DNA of 64,000 nt from Neoroseomonas alkaliterrae (GTDB lineage Bacteria > Pseudomonadota > Alphaproteobacteria > Acetobacterales > Acetobacteraceae): contig NZ_JACIJE010000001.1 in the NCBI RefSeq assembly GCF_014199195.1, positions 620,001-684,000 on the forward strand. Reading direction: 5' to 3'. The notes beneath the pieces are model-generated. The model saw only the letters and a list, made by a program, of their open reading frames with translations, had not been told where the DNA came from and did no database searches. Of this stretch, positions 34,847 to 43,695 are shown in pieces. The translations under genes were made by a program, and so were the position numbers. Position 1 is the stretch's first letter. Each line of letters opens with the position of its first letter.

Positions 34847-35835
34847 TGCGCGCTCCCGAGTTCTGGAGCGGCGGCAGCGGGGGCATCGCGCCCATCCTGC
34901 TCTCGCCCGTCTCCGCCATCTACGCGGCCGCGACGGCGCGGCGCATGGCGCGCCCGGGCTGGCAGGCGCCCGTCCCGGTCATCTGCTGCGGCAATGCGAC
35001 CGCGGGCGGGGCGGGCAAGACGACGGTCGCGCTCGATATCGGCCGGCGGCTCGGCAACCGGGGCATCGGGGCGCATTTCCTGCTGCGCGGCTATGGCGGG
35101 AAACTCAAGGGCCCGGTGCGGGTGGACACCGCGAGGCACGACAGCACCGCGGTCGGCGACGAGGCGCTGCTGCTCGCCGCAGAGCGGCCGACCTGGGTCG
35201 CCGCGGACCGCGCCGCCGGCGCGCGGGAGGCGATCGCCGCCGGGGCCCAGGCCATCGTCATGGATGACGGGCTGCAGAACCCGACCCTGGCGAAGGACCT
35301 CTCGCTGCTGGTGATCGACGGGTCCTACGGCTTCGGCAACGGGCGCATCATCCCGGCGGGCCCGCTGCGCGAGCCGGTCGCCAACGCCGCCGCGCGTTGC
35401 CGCGCCGCCGTGCTGATCGGCGAGGACGAGACCGGCGCGCTCGCGCAACTGCCGCCGGAGCTGCCGGTGCTGCGGGCGAGCCTCAAGCCGGGGCCCGAGG
35501 CGGAGCTGCTGGCCGGCCAGCCGGTCTTCGCCTTCTGCGGCATCGCCAATCCGCGCAAGTTCTTCACCACGCTGCAGGAAGCGGGCGCCTTCCTCGCCGG
35601 GCGGCAGGCCTATGCCGACCACTACCCCTATGACGAGGGCGACCTGCGCGACCTGCTGGCCGAGGCCGAGAGCCTGCGCGCCACGCCGGTGACCACGCGC
35701 AAGGATTTCGTCCGCATCCCCCCCGCCTTCCGCAACCGCGTGACGGTGGTGACCATCCGCCTCGAATGGGAGGAGCCGGTGGCGATCGAGACGCTGCTCG
35801 AGCCGCTGGCCCTGCGGGTGCCCGTCCCCGCGTGA
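34846..35835 (+). CDS. lpxK: tetraacyldisaccharide 4'-kinase LpxK
   Basis: A 329-residue kinase that phosphorylates lipid A disaccharide at 4'. The P-loop is GNATAGGAGKTTVAL (~res 47-61), followed by LLRGYGG, VGDEALLLA, MDDGLQNPTLAKD and GRIIPAGPLREP, then FCGIANPRKFF. The ATG shares one base with the waaA stop (TGATG); the end overlaps the next gene (GTGA). Confidence 0.94.
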   Translation: MRAPEFWSGGSGGIAPILLSPVSAIYAAATARRMARPGWQAPVPVICCGNATAGGAGKTTVALDIGRRLGNRGIGAHFLLRGYGGKLKGPVRVDTARHDSTAVGDEALLLAAERPTWVAADRAAGAREAIAAGAQAIVMDDGLQNPTLAKDLSLLVIDGSYGFGNGRIIPAGPLREPVANAAARCRAAVLIGEDETGALAQLPPELPVLRASLKPGPEAELLAGQPVFAFCGIANPRKFFTTLQEAGAFLAGRQAYADHYPYDEGDLRDLLAEAESLRATPVTTRKDFVRIPPAFRNRVTVVTIRLEWEEPVAIETLLEPLALRVPVPA

Positions 35836-36608
35836 CCGATCCGGAGCTGCGCGCCGCCATCGCGGCCTTTCCCTGGTTCCACACGATCGAGCTGCGCCCG
35901 GGCATCGCCACGCCGGGGGCGAAATCGGCGGCGGTGATCGCGGCCGAGGCCGAGGCGCTGCTGGGCCCGCTCGACCTTTCCGGGCGCAGTGTGCTCGACA
36001 TCGGGGCGTGGAACGGCGCCTTCTCCTTCGAGGCGAAGCGCCGCGGCGCGGCGCGCGTGGTGGCGAGCGATTCCTACACCTGGCGGCATCCCGACTACCG
36101 CGGGCGGGAGACGATCGAGCTGGCGCGGCGCGAACTGGGCCTTGCGATCGAGCTGCTGGACGAGGACGTGATGCGCCTGAACCGCAAGGAGCACGGCGCC
36201 CATGACGTGATCCTGCTGCTCGGCGTCTTCTACCACCTGATCAACCCGATCGCGCCGCTGATGCGCATCCGCGCCATGGCGAGCGAGGTGCTGGTGATCG
36301 AGACGCATCTCGATGCGGCCGAGCTCGACCGCCCGGCGATGATCTTCTACCCCGGCGCGACGCTCGCCAACGACCCGACCAACTGGTGGGGGCCGAACCC
36401 TCTCCTGCTGCACGAGCTGCTGCGCGAGATCGGCTTCGCGCGGGTGCTCTACCGCGACCATCCGCTCTATGGCCGCAGGCGCGGGATGGTGCATGCGTTC
36501 AGGACGGAGGCGCCGGCCATCGCGCGCCCCGGCGGGCACCAGGGGTGGTACGACCTCGCGCGGCCGGAGGAGCGGGCGCGTCTCGCCGCGGCGGCGAAGG
36601 GGACGTAA
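35832..36608 (+). CDS. SAM-dependent methyltransferase, CmoB-like (DUF1698)
   Basis: A 258-residue class I methyltransferase. WFHTIELRPGIATPG at the start, LSGRSVLDIGAWNGAFSFEAKRRGAARVVASD for SAM binding, LLGVFYHLINPIAPLMRI and FYPGATLANDPTNWWGPNPLLLHELLREIGF are all like CmoB, which makes the 5-carboxymethoxy-uridine of tRNA. It lacks the longer N-terminal region of CmoB (323 residues in E. coli), so it may modify another molecule. Coupled by GTGA overlap to lpxK, it could instead act on a sugar or lipid. Confidence 0.8.
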   Translation: MTDPELRAAIAAFPWFHTIELRPGIATPGAKSAAVIAAEAEALLGPLDLSGRSVLDIGAWNGAFSFEAKRRGAARVVASDSYTWRHPDYRGRETIELARRELGLAIELLDEDVMRLNRKEHGAHDVILLLGVFYHLINPIAPLMRIRAMASEVLVIETHLDAAELDRPAMIFYPGATLANDPTNWWGPNPLLLHELLREIGFARVLYRDHPLYGRRRGMVHAFRTEAPAIARPGGHQGWYDLARPEERARLAAAAKGT

Positions 36609-36643
36609 CCTCGCGCGCGGAACAGAGGACGGGGGGAGCGTGG

Positions 36644-37771
36644 ATGCTGCCGCTTGAAGGGGTGCGCGTGATCGAGGTCGGCCAGGCGCTGGCCGGGCCG
36701 CTCGCGGGCGCGATCATGGCCGACATGGGTGCCGATGTGATCAAGGTCGAGAAGCCCGATGGCGGCGACGACGCGCGCGGCTGGGGGCCGCCCTTCGGCC
36801 CCGACGGCGTGACCTCGCTCTATTTCCATGGGCAGAACCGCAACAAGCGCAGCGTGACGCTCGACCTCAAGGATGCGCGCGACATCGAGGCGCTGCACCG
36901 GCTCTGCGAGAGCGCCGACATCCTGATCCAGAACCTCCGCCCCGGCGTGGTGGAGGAGATCGGCATCGGGCCCGCGGCGATGACGGCGCGGCATCCGCGC
37001 CTCGTCTATTGTTCGATCTGGGCCTTCGGCGACCGCGGCCCGATGAGGATGAAGCCCGGCTTCGACCCGCTGCTGCAGGCCTTTGGCGGCATGATGAGCG
37101 TGACGGGCCGGCCGGAGGATCCGCCGACCTTCTGCGGCGCCTCCATCAACGACAAGGCGACGGGGATGTTCACCGTGATCGGGGCGCTGGGCCTGCTGCG
37201 GCGGCGCGAGATCACGGGCCGCGGCGGGGTGGTGGACACGTCCCTGTTCGAGACCGCGGTGCACTGGGTCGAAGGCCAGGTGAACAACCATGTCGCGACC
37301 GGCGAGGTGCCGAAGCGGCACGGCACGGGCGGGGCTGTGATCGTGCCCTACCAGGTGTTCGAGACGGCCGACCGTCCGCTCTGCCTCGCCGCCGGCAACG
37401 ATCGGCTCTGGGCGCGCTGCGCGCAGGTGCTGGGGCATCCGGAATGGGCCTCCGACGAGCGCTTCGCGAAGGGGGCGCAGCGCGTGCGCAACAAGGCGGT
37501 GCTGCTGCCGCTGATCGCCGCGGTGCTGCGGACGCGGCCGCGCGATGCCTGGATCGCGGCGCTGGAGGAGGCGGGCGTGCCCTGCGCGCCGGTGAACGAC
37601 ATCGGCGAGGTGGTGGCGAGCGAGCAGTTCGCCGCCGTCGGCATCCTGCAGCAACTGCCGGGCGGACCGAAGGTGGTGGGGCTGCCGATCAGCTTCGACG
37701 GGGTGCGGCCGCGCTCCGCCCGCGGGGCGCCGCGACTGGGCGAACACAACAAGGAGGTGCTGGGCCGATGA
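36644..37771 (+). CDS. family III CoA-transferase (CaiB/BaiF)
   Basis: A 375-residue CoA-transferase: LEGVRVIEVGQALAGPLAGAIMADMGADVIKVE opens the protein, RNKRSVTLDLKD and NLRPGVVEEIG follow, and GASINDKATGM carries the Asp (in INDKATG) that forms the acyl-anhydride. Acts in the cytosol, moving CoA between carboxylic acids. GGAG lies eight bases before the ATG. The four-base overlap with an enoyl-CoA hydratase suggests a carnitine-like or aromatic-acid route: activate, then hydrate. Confidence 0.9.
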   Translation: MLPLEGVRVIEVGQALAGPLAGAIMADMGADVIKVEKPDGGDDARGWGPPFGPDGVTSLYFHGQNRNKRSVTLDLKDARDIEALHRLCESADILIQNLRPGVVEEIGIGPAAMTARHPRLVYCSIWAFGDRGPMRMKPGFDPLLQAFGGMMSVTGRPEDPPTFCGASINDKATGMFTVIGALGLLRRREITGRGGVVDTSLFETAVHWVEGQVNNHVATGEVPKRHGTGGAVIVPYQVFETADRPLCLAAGNDRLWARCAQVLGHPEWASDERFAKGAQRVRNKAVLLPLIAAVLRTRPRDAWIAALEEAGVPCAPVNDIGEVVASEQFAAVGILQQLPGGPKVVGLPISFDGVRPRSARGAPRLGEHNKEVLGR

Positions 37772-38547
37772 CCGACCTGAAATACTGCCGCGTCGAGGAC
37801 GAGGGCCGGCTGCGCATCGTCACGCTGAACCGGCCGGAGGTGATGAACGCCCTGCACAGCGAGGCGCATTTCGAGCTCGAGAAGGTGTGGGACGATTTCG
37901 CGGCGAATCCCGAGCTGTGGGTGGCGATCGTCACCGGGGCGGGGGACCGCGCCTTCTCGGCGGGCAACGACCTCAAGGTGCAGGCCGCGGGCAAGCGGGG
38001 GCCGACGCCGCCCTCGGGCTTCGCGGGGCTGACTTCGCGCTTCGACCTCGACAAGCCGCTGATCGCGGCGGTCAACGGCGTCGCGATGGGCGGCGGCTTC
38101 GAGATCGCGCTCGCCTGCGACCTGATCATCGCGGCGGAGAACGCCGTCTTCGCGCTGCCCGAGCCTCGCGTCGGCCTCGTCGCGGGGGCGGGCGGGGTGC
38201 ACCGGCTGCCGCGCATGATCGGGCAGAAGCAGGCGCTTGGCATGATCCTGACCGGCCGGCGCGTGAGCGCGGCGGAGGGCAAGGCGCTCGGCTTCGTCAA
38301 CGAGGTGGTGCCGGAAGGGCAGGCGCTGGAGGGGGCGAAGCGCTGGGCGGCGATGATCCTGGAATGCTCGCCGCTCGCGGTGCGGGCGTCGAAGCAATGC
38401 GTCTATGCCGGGCTCGACGAGCCGACGCTGCAGAAGGCGATCGGCACCATGTATCCGGCGCAGCAGCGCAACCGCGACAGCCAGGATTTCATCGAAGGCC
38501 CCAGGGCCTTCGCGGAGAAGCGCAAGCCGAACTGGCAGAATCGCTAG
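37768..38547 (+). CDS. enoyl-CoA hydratase/isomerase family protein
   Basis: A 259-residue crotonase. The oxyanion hole and both catalytic Glu are present: FSAGNDLK, AMGGGFEIALACDLI (first Glu) and LPEPRVGLVAGAGGVHRLPR (second Glu). The general look is close to crotonobetainyl-CoA hydratase-like proteins. Paired with the CoA-transferase by ATGA overlap. Confidence 0.9.
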   Translation: MTDLKYCRVEDEGRLRIVTLNRPEVMNALHSEAHFELEKVWDDFAANPELWVAIVTGAGDRAFSAGNDLKVQAAGKRGPTPPSGFAGLTSRFDLDKPLIAAVNGVAMGGGFEIALACDLIIAAENAVFALPEPRVGLVAGAGGVHRLPRMIGQKQALGMILTGRRVSAAEGKALGFVNEVVPEGQALEGAKRWAAMILECSPLAVRASKQCVYAGLDEPTLQKAIGTMYPAQQRNRDSQDFIEGPRAFAEKRKPNWQNR

Positions 38548-38672
38548 GGATGCGGTAGCAGCATCGGATGTCAGGGCGGTCCGCGGACCCCCTGCACCAT
38601 CCGGCGGCGGAAGCGGCCGGTCCAGGCGGTCGGGCGCAGCATCGCTGCGCCGCCGCAGCGCACCGAGGTTCG

Positions 38673-39182
38673 ATGTCCGAGATCGACCGTGTCTTCGCCA
38701 GGCTTGGCGCGAAGAAGCCCACACCCGAGGAACGGCGCGAGACGGTGAACGTGCCGCGCCGCGGCACGGCTGGCAGCCGCGTTGTCGAGGTGGTGCATGT
38801 CCGCTCGGGCGCCGAGCGCGCCGATGCGGGGCGGTCCGGCGGCCGAGTGCGCGCCGCGACCTGGTCCGAAGGTTTCCCCGCCCGCGCGGCGGCCGCGCCC
38901 CCGGAGCCGCCCGCGCCGCCCGCCGCGCCCGCGCCGACGGCGCATGTCATGCCGGGATGGCAGCCCGCCCCTGCCAAGGCCGTGCACCCGGCGACGAAGA
39001 CACGGCCGCGCGGCAACGGCCCGCGCCAGGCGCGCGACGCGGCGCGCCGCGTCGCCGACCCCTTCGACACCGCCGATGACGGCGCGAACTGCCTGCGCTG
39101 CGGCTATGCCGTCGAGCCGGAGCGCGAGGCGCGCGGCCTTCTCACCTGCGCCGCCTGCGAAGCGCGCGGCGGCAAGGGCTGA
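38673..39182 (+). CDS. hypothetical protein with C-terminal zinc ribbon
   Basis: A 169-residue protein: MSEIDRVFARLGAKKPTPEERRETVNVP at the start, then ~100 residues rich in Ala, Pro and Arg that look disordered, then CLRCGY...CAACEARGG, a two-CxxC zinc-ribbon near the end. ATG 38673 follows GAGG; an upstream ATG at 38568 opens a less likely extension. No known family. A DNA-, RNA- or protein-binding adaptor is possible. Confidence 0.55.
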   Translation: MSEIDRVFARLGAKKPTPEERRETVNVPRRGTAGSRVVEVVHVRSGAERADAGRSGGRVRAATWSEGFPARAAAAPPEPPAPPAAPAPTAHVMPGWQPAPAKAVHPATKTRPRGNGPRQARDAARRVADPFDTADDGANCLRCGYAVEPEREARGLLTCAACEARGGKG

Positions 39183-39322
39183 GCGGCGACGCGCCTCATG
39201 CCAGCGTGGGACAGGTACGGCGTTTCGCCCGCCGGTATGGCGCGCGGGGCTGCTGGGGCGGCCGCGCGCGGAACCAGGCCCTGACGTCCTGCGGACGAAG
39301 GATCAACCTCTGCCGCAGGACA

Positions 39323-40660
39323 TCAGATCCCCGCCGGCGCGCGGATCGGCGAGCCGTCGTGGAAGCGCGAGAGGCGGAAGGGTTCGGGGTCCACGATCGG
39401 CGGGCTGCCGGTGGCGAGATCCGCCGCGAGCCGCCCCGCCGCCGGCCCGATGCCGAAGCCGTGCCCGCTGAAGCCCGCCGCGACCACGAGGCCCGGCAGC
39501 GCATCGAGCCGCGCGATCACCGGCACCGCGTCCGGCGTCGAGTCGATCCAGCCCGCCCAGATCCGCGCCGCCGTGATGCCCGCGAGTTCGGGATAGGCGG
39601 CGACGATCTCGCGCAGCGCGGGCTCGACGATGCTGGTCTTGGGTTTGGGGTCGAGCACGCGCATCCGTTCGAAGACGGTCGGGCGGTCGAAGGACCAGCG
39701 GCCGTGCCACGCATCGGGCCCTTCGAAGAAGGAGCGGCCGAGGCGGAGTTCGACGATGTTCCAGTTCTTCCTCAGGCTCGGCAGGAACTGGCGGGCGTAG
39801 CGGATGCCCGCCGGCGTGAGTTCGAGGCGGCCGCGGGCGCGCGCGGCGACGAGGTATCCGCCGTCGAGCAGCGGCGTGAGGATGAAGTCCGGCGTGCGCA
39901 GCGGCCCCGGTGAGACCTGCTTCGCGGGCGTGGTCGCGAAGACCGTCGAGTGCACCGAGGATTGCGGCATGTCGATGCCGTGGCGGCGCAGGAACATCGA
40001 GGCCCAGGCCCCGGCGGCGAGGATCACCGCCTGGGTGCGGATGCGCCCCTTCTCGGTGATGACGCCGCTCACGCGCCCGCCCGTGGTGTCGAGGCCGCGC
40101 ACAGCGCAGCCCTGGTGCAGCGTCGCGCCGTGCGCGCGCGCCGCCTTCGCCAGCGCGGGCGCGGCCATGGCGGGCTCGGCGCGGCCGTCGCGCGGGGAGT
40201 GGATGCCGCCGATCCAGTCCTGCTCGTTGCCCGGGGTGCGGCGCTTCGCCTCCGCCGCGTCGATCACGCGCATCGGCACCTGGTAGGGCGCCGCCATGTC
40301 GAGCCAGGCCTGCCAGGAAGCGAGTTCCTTCGCGTCCTTGGTGACATAGGTCAGGCCGCTGCGGCGGAAGCCCATGTCGGCGCCGATCTCCTCCGGCAGC
40401 CGCCCCCAGAGTTCGAGGCTTGCCTGCATCAGCGGGATCTCGCGCTCGTCGCGGTTGAACAGGCGGCACCAGCCCCAGTTGCGACTCGACTGCTCGCCGG
40501 CGACGACGCCCTTCTCGAGCAGCGCGACGGAATGCCCGGCCTTCGCCAGATGATAGGCGGCGGAGACGCCGATGATGCCCGCGCCGACCACCACGACATC
40601 GGCGGAATCGGGCAGGCCGGGGTCGCTCTCGACGGGGTCGAGCAGGCGCGTGCCCGCCAT
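39323..40660 (-). CDS. FAD-dependent amine/amino-acid oxidoreductase (DadA/glycine-oxidase-like)
   Basis: A 445-residue flavoenzyme of the DAO fold: DVVVVGAGIIGVSAAYHLAKAGHSVALLEKG (FAD), SSRNWGWCR, IIHSPRDGRAEPAMAA-like substrate region, VILAAGAWAS, and the C-terminal IWAGWIDSTPDAVPVI and GFSGHGFGIGPAAGRLAADL. It oxidises an amine or amino acid. The ATG overlaps the stop of the upstream crotonase gene (TGATG), joining amine oxidation to an acyl-CoA step. Confidence 0.86.
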   Translation of the reverse strand: MAGTRLLDPVESDPGLPDSADVVVVGAGIIGVSAAYHLAKAGHSVALLEKGVVAGEQSSRNWGWCRLFNRDEREIPLMQASLELWGRLPEEIGADMGFRRSGLTYVTKDAKELASWQAWLDMAAPYQVPMRVIDAAEAKRRTPGNEQDWIGGIHSPRDGRAEPAMAAPALAKAARAHGATLHQGCAVRGLDTTGGRVSGVITEKGRIRTQAVILAAGAWASMFLRRHGIDMPQSSVHSTVFATTPAKQVSPGPLRTPDFILTPLLDGGYLVAARARGRLELTPAGIRYARQFLPSLRKNWNIVELRLGRSFFEGPDAWHGRWSFDRPTVFERMRVLDPKPKTSIVEPALREIVAAYPELAGITAARIWAGWIDSTPDAVPVIARLDALPGLVVAAGFSGHGFGIGPAAGRLAADLATGSPPIVDPEPFRLSRFHDGSPIRAPAGI

Positions 40661-41439
40661 CACCGGCCCCGGAACACCGGCTTGCGCTTCTCGGCGAAGG
40701 CGCGCCAGGCCTCCTGCGTGTCCTCGGTGCGGGAAAGGGCGGCGGTCTGGCCCTGCTCGAAGACATAGCCCTCGTGCAGCGGCAAGTATTCCGTCACCTG
40801 GAAGCTGCGCTTGGCGGCCTGCACCGCGAGCGGCACCTTGCCCGCGATCTCGCGGCCGATGCGCTGCGCCTCGGCCAGCAGGGCGTCGCGCGGCAGGCAC
40901 AGGGAGGCGACGTTCATGCGCAGCAGCTCCGGCCCCGGGATGCGGCGCGCGGTGTAGATCATCAGCCGCGCGTCGGATTCGCCGAAATGGCGCCGCACAT
41001 GGCGCACGCCGCCGGCGAGGCCGACATCCACCTCGGTCATGGAGAGGAACGCGTCCTCGGCCACCAGGATGATGTCGGCCGAGAGGGCGAGCACGGCGCC
41101 CGCGCCGATCGCCGCGCCGTTCACCGCCGCGATCACCGGCTTGCCGCAGTCCATGATCGCCTCGAACACCGCGCGGGTGAGGCGGTTGTGCCGCGGATAG
41201 GCGCCCGGCTCGCCCGCGATGCCGGGGCGTTCCTTGAGGTCGGCCCCGGCGCTGAAGGCGCGGCCCGCGCCGGTCAGGACGATCGCGCGGACATCCTCGC
41301 GGTCGTGCAGCGCGTCGAAGGCGGCGATGACCTCCTCCTTCATCGCGCGGTCGATGGCGTTGACCGGCGGGCGGTCGAGGGTGAGTGTCGCGACCATCTC
41401 CGCCACCTCGAGGCGGAGCGTTGCGGGCGGCGGGCTCAT
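40660..41439 (-). CDS. enoyl-CoA hydratase/isomerase family protein, one catalytic Glu missing
   Basis: A 259-residue crotonase-fold protein with FSAGADLKERP and NGAAIGAGAVLALSADI. Where active hydratases have GGGxE the sequence reads GAGAVL, so the first catalytic Glu is replaced by Val; the second, in LSMTEVDVGL, remains. It may be an isomerase or another crotonase. Upstream is a NIPSNAP gene (12-base gap), downstream an FAD enzyme. Confidence 0.85.
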   Translation of the reverse strand: MSPPPATLRLEVAEMVATLTLDRPPVNAIDRAMKEEVIAAFDALHDREDVRAIVLTGAGRAFSAGADLKERPGIAGEPGAYPRHNRLTRAVFEAIMDCGKPVIAAVNGAAIGAGAVLALSADIILVAEDAFLSMTEVDVGLAGGVRHVRRHFGESDARLMIYTARRIPGPELLRMNVASLCLPRDALLAEAQRIGREIAGKVPLAVQAAKRSFQVTEYLPLHEGYVFEQGQTAALSRTEDTQEAWRAFAEKRKPVFRGR

Positions 41440-41451
41440 CGCGGCAGGCGG

Positions 41452-41778
41452 CTACTTCACGGCCGAGAAGGCGGTGGGCTGCAGGATCATGTTGGCGACC
41501 TGCGCGACGATGGGCCCGTCCTTCTCGGTCTCGGCGCGGGCGGCGATCCATTCGGGGTCGGCCAGGAAGGCGGCCCATTTCCTCTCGCGCTCGGCGAGCG
41601 ATTCCCAGGCGAGCAGGTAGTGCAGGTCCTGGTTGTTCTCGCCGATCACGGTGGTCCAGAAGCCGGCCTGGCGGATGCCGTGCCTCTCCCAGATCCGCAG
41701 CGTCGTCGTCTCGAACCGCCGCAGCAGCGCGGGCAGCCTGCCGGGCACGCAGCGGTAGTGGCGCAGTTCGTGGATCAT
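41452..41778 (-). CDS. NIPSNAP family protein
   Basis: A 108-residue dimeric alpha/beta-barrel (ferredoxin-like) protein: MIHELRHYRCVPGRLPALLRRFETTTLRIWERHGIRQAGFW, then LHYLLAWESLAERERKWAAFLADPEW, the classic NIPSNAP/EthD-like pattern. Starts at ATG 41778 behind GGGGGATT. Such proteins often lie in catabolic operons without a fixed reaction. Confidence 0.88.
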   Translation of the reverse strand: MIHELRHYRCVPGRLPALLRRFETTTLRIWERHGIRQAGFWTTVIGENNQDLHYLLAWESLAERERKWAAFLADPEWIAARAETEKDGPIVAQVANMILQPTAFSAVK

Positions 41779-41860
41779 GGGCGAATCCCCCTGGTTCTCG
41801 CTTCGGGTGCGTCGGCGGCCAGCATGGCGCGCGGTCATCCCGCGCGCCAGGGGGCGGCGG

Positions 41861-43669
41861 TCAGAGCGAGAGGCCGCGCGCCTGCAGCGCCTTGAGGAAG
41901 TTCGGCTCCGGATTGGGCAGCGGCGGCAGATCCCACGACCCGGTGCCGATCGGGCGGATGTCCCGGTCCACCGGCACTTCCACGAGGTAGGGGCGGTTCG
42001 CCCTGATCGCCGTCTGGATGGCGTCCTCGACCTCGCCGGGATGCGTCACGCGGTGGGACGGCACGCCATAGGACTTCGCCATCATCGCGAAATCGGGGCT
42101 GTAGAGTTCGCCGCTGCGCTGGATCTCGAAGGCGGTGGCGAGTTCCCGCCCGCCGAACATGCCGTGCTGGATGTCGCGGATCGAGCAGAAGCCGTTGTTG
42201 TTCCACACCACCCAGACCACGGGGATGTCGTATTCCACCGCGGTGGCGAGCGCATGCGGCGTCATCAGGAAGGAGCCGTCGCCCACCACCGCGACGCAGG
42301 GGCGATCGGGTGCGGCGAGTTTCGCGCCGAGGATGCCCGAGGTCGCGAAGCCCATCGCCGCGAATCCCCAGGAATGGATGAGCTGGCGCGGGCGCATCAC
42401 GTCCATGAGCTGGATGATCCAGTTGTGGTGCACGCCGACATCGGAGGCGACCACCGCATCCTCCGGTATGGCGCGCGAGAGGGCGCGCATCAGCCGCTCG
42501 GGGCGCAGCGGCATCTGGTCGGACTCCGCGAGGCCGGCCTGGTATTCGCGCCAGACCTGCCGGCCCTTCTCGAGCCGCGCGAGCCAGGGCGCGATGCTGC
42601 GCGCAGGCGAGAGCCGCGGGCGCGCGGCCTCGGCCAGGAAGCGCAGGCTCGCCCCCGCATCGCCGAGGATGCCGAACTCGGCCGGGTAGTTGCGGCCGAT
42701 CTCGGCGGGGTCGAGGTCGATCTGGATCAGCCGCGTGGGCGGGATGGAGAGCGTGTAGCCGTCGAGCCAGGCGGAGGTCGCGCGGTCGTCGAAGGAGAAG
42801 CCGATGGCGAGGATGACATCGGCGTTGCGCGTCGCGTCGTTCGCCGCATAGGCGCCGTTGCGGCCGATGGCGCCGAAGGCGAGGGGATGGCGGTCGGGGA
42901 TGGCCCCCTTGCCGTTGGGGCTGGTGACCACGGGAATGCCGGTCAGTTCCGCGAAGGCGACGAGCGCCTCCGAGGCCTGGCCGAGCAGCACGCCCTGCCC
43001 CGCGATGATCACGGGCTGCCGCGCGGCGAGCAGCACCTCGAGCGCGGCCGAGAGCATGGCGGGATCGCCCGGCGTGGCATTGGCGATGCGGCTTTCCGCG
43101 CCGCCATGGGCGCGCACCGCCGTCTCCTCGACGAAGACGTTGAGCGGCACGTCGAGATTGACCGGGCCGGGCCTGCCCGCGGTCAGCATGTCCCAGGCCT
43201 GCGTGACGGCGAGCGGCACCATCTCCGCGCGCGTCGGCTGGAAGGAACGCTTCACATAGGGCCGCACCACGGAGGGGAAGTCGCCCTGGAAGTGCCGCCC
43301 CGTCTCCTGGAACGGCCCGCGGTTGAACTGGCTTGTCGGGACATTGCCGGTGATGGCCAGGAAGGCCGAGGAATCCATCATCGCCGCGGCCAGCGCGACG
43401 ACGAGGTTGGCCGAGCCCGGCCCGCAGGAGGTGAAGGTCGCCACCGGCTCCCCGCGCACCTTGAAATAGGCGTCGGCCATGTGGCCGGCGGTCTGCTCGT
43501 GATGCGTGGAGACGGTGCGGATGCGGTTCTGCGCCTTGAAGGCCGCATCCATGAAGCCCGTGATCCCGTGGCCGCACAGGCCGAAGAGGTAGGGCACCTT
43601 CTTCTTCACGAGATGCTCGACGATGATGTCCGCGCCGTTCATCAGCGCGGCCTTGGCGGTGCCGTCCAT
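41861..43669 (-). CDS. thiamine-pyrophosphate-dependent enzyme (acetolactate-synthase-like)
   Basis: A 602-residue ThDP enzyme with the three usual domains: the N-terminal PYR domain with catalytic Glu in HHEQTAGHMADAYFK, the central Rossmann-like domain (QPVIIAGQGVLLG...NGKGAIPDRHPLAFG) and the C-terminal PP domain with GDGSFLMTPHALATAVEYDIPVVWVVWNNN (ThDP/Mg site). QETGRHFQGDFPSVVRPYVKRS follows the oxo-acid decarboxylase-ligase pattern. There is no small-subunit gene nearby, so it is unlikely to be the biosynthetic IlvB. Probably a carboligase or decarboxylase in the local catabolic set, controlled by the IclR gene directly upstream. Confidence 0.88.
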   Translation of the reverse strand: MDGTAKAALMNGADIIVEHLVKKKVPYLFGLCGHGITGFMDAAFKAQNRIRTVSTHHEQTAGHMADAYFKVRGEPVATFTSCGPGSANLVVALAAAMMDSSAFLAITGNVPTSQFNRGPFQETGRHFQGDFPSVVRPYVKRSFQPTRAEMVPLAVTQAWDMLTAGRPGPVNLDVPLNVFVEETAVRAHGGAESRIANATPGDPAMLSAALEVLLAARQPVIIAGQGVLLGQASEALVAFAELTGIPVVTSPNGKGAIPDRHPLAFGAIGRNGAYAANDATRNADVILAIGFSFDDRATSAWLDGYTLSIPPTRLIQIDLDPAEIGRNYPAEFGILGDAGASLRFLAEAARPRLSPARSIAPWLARLEKGRQVWREYQAGLAESDQMPLRPERLMRALSRAIPEDAVVASDVGVHHNWIIQLMDVMRPRQLIHSWGFAAMGFATSGILGAKLAAPDRPCVAVVGDGSFLMTPHALATAVEYDIPVVWVVWNNNGFCSIRDIQHGMFGGRELATAFEIQRSGELYSPDFAMMAKSYGVPSHRVTHPGEVEDAIQTAIRANRPYLVEVPVDRDIRPIGTGSWDLPPLPNPEPNFLKALQARGLSL

Positions 43670-43695
43670 GGCCGTTTCCCCGTTCGTGTCGTGCG

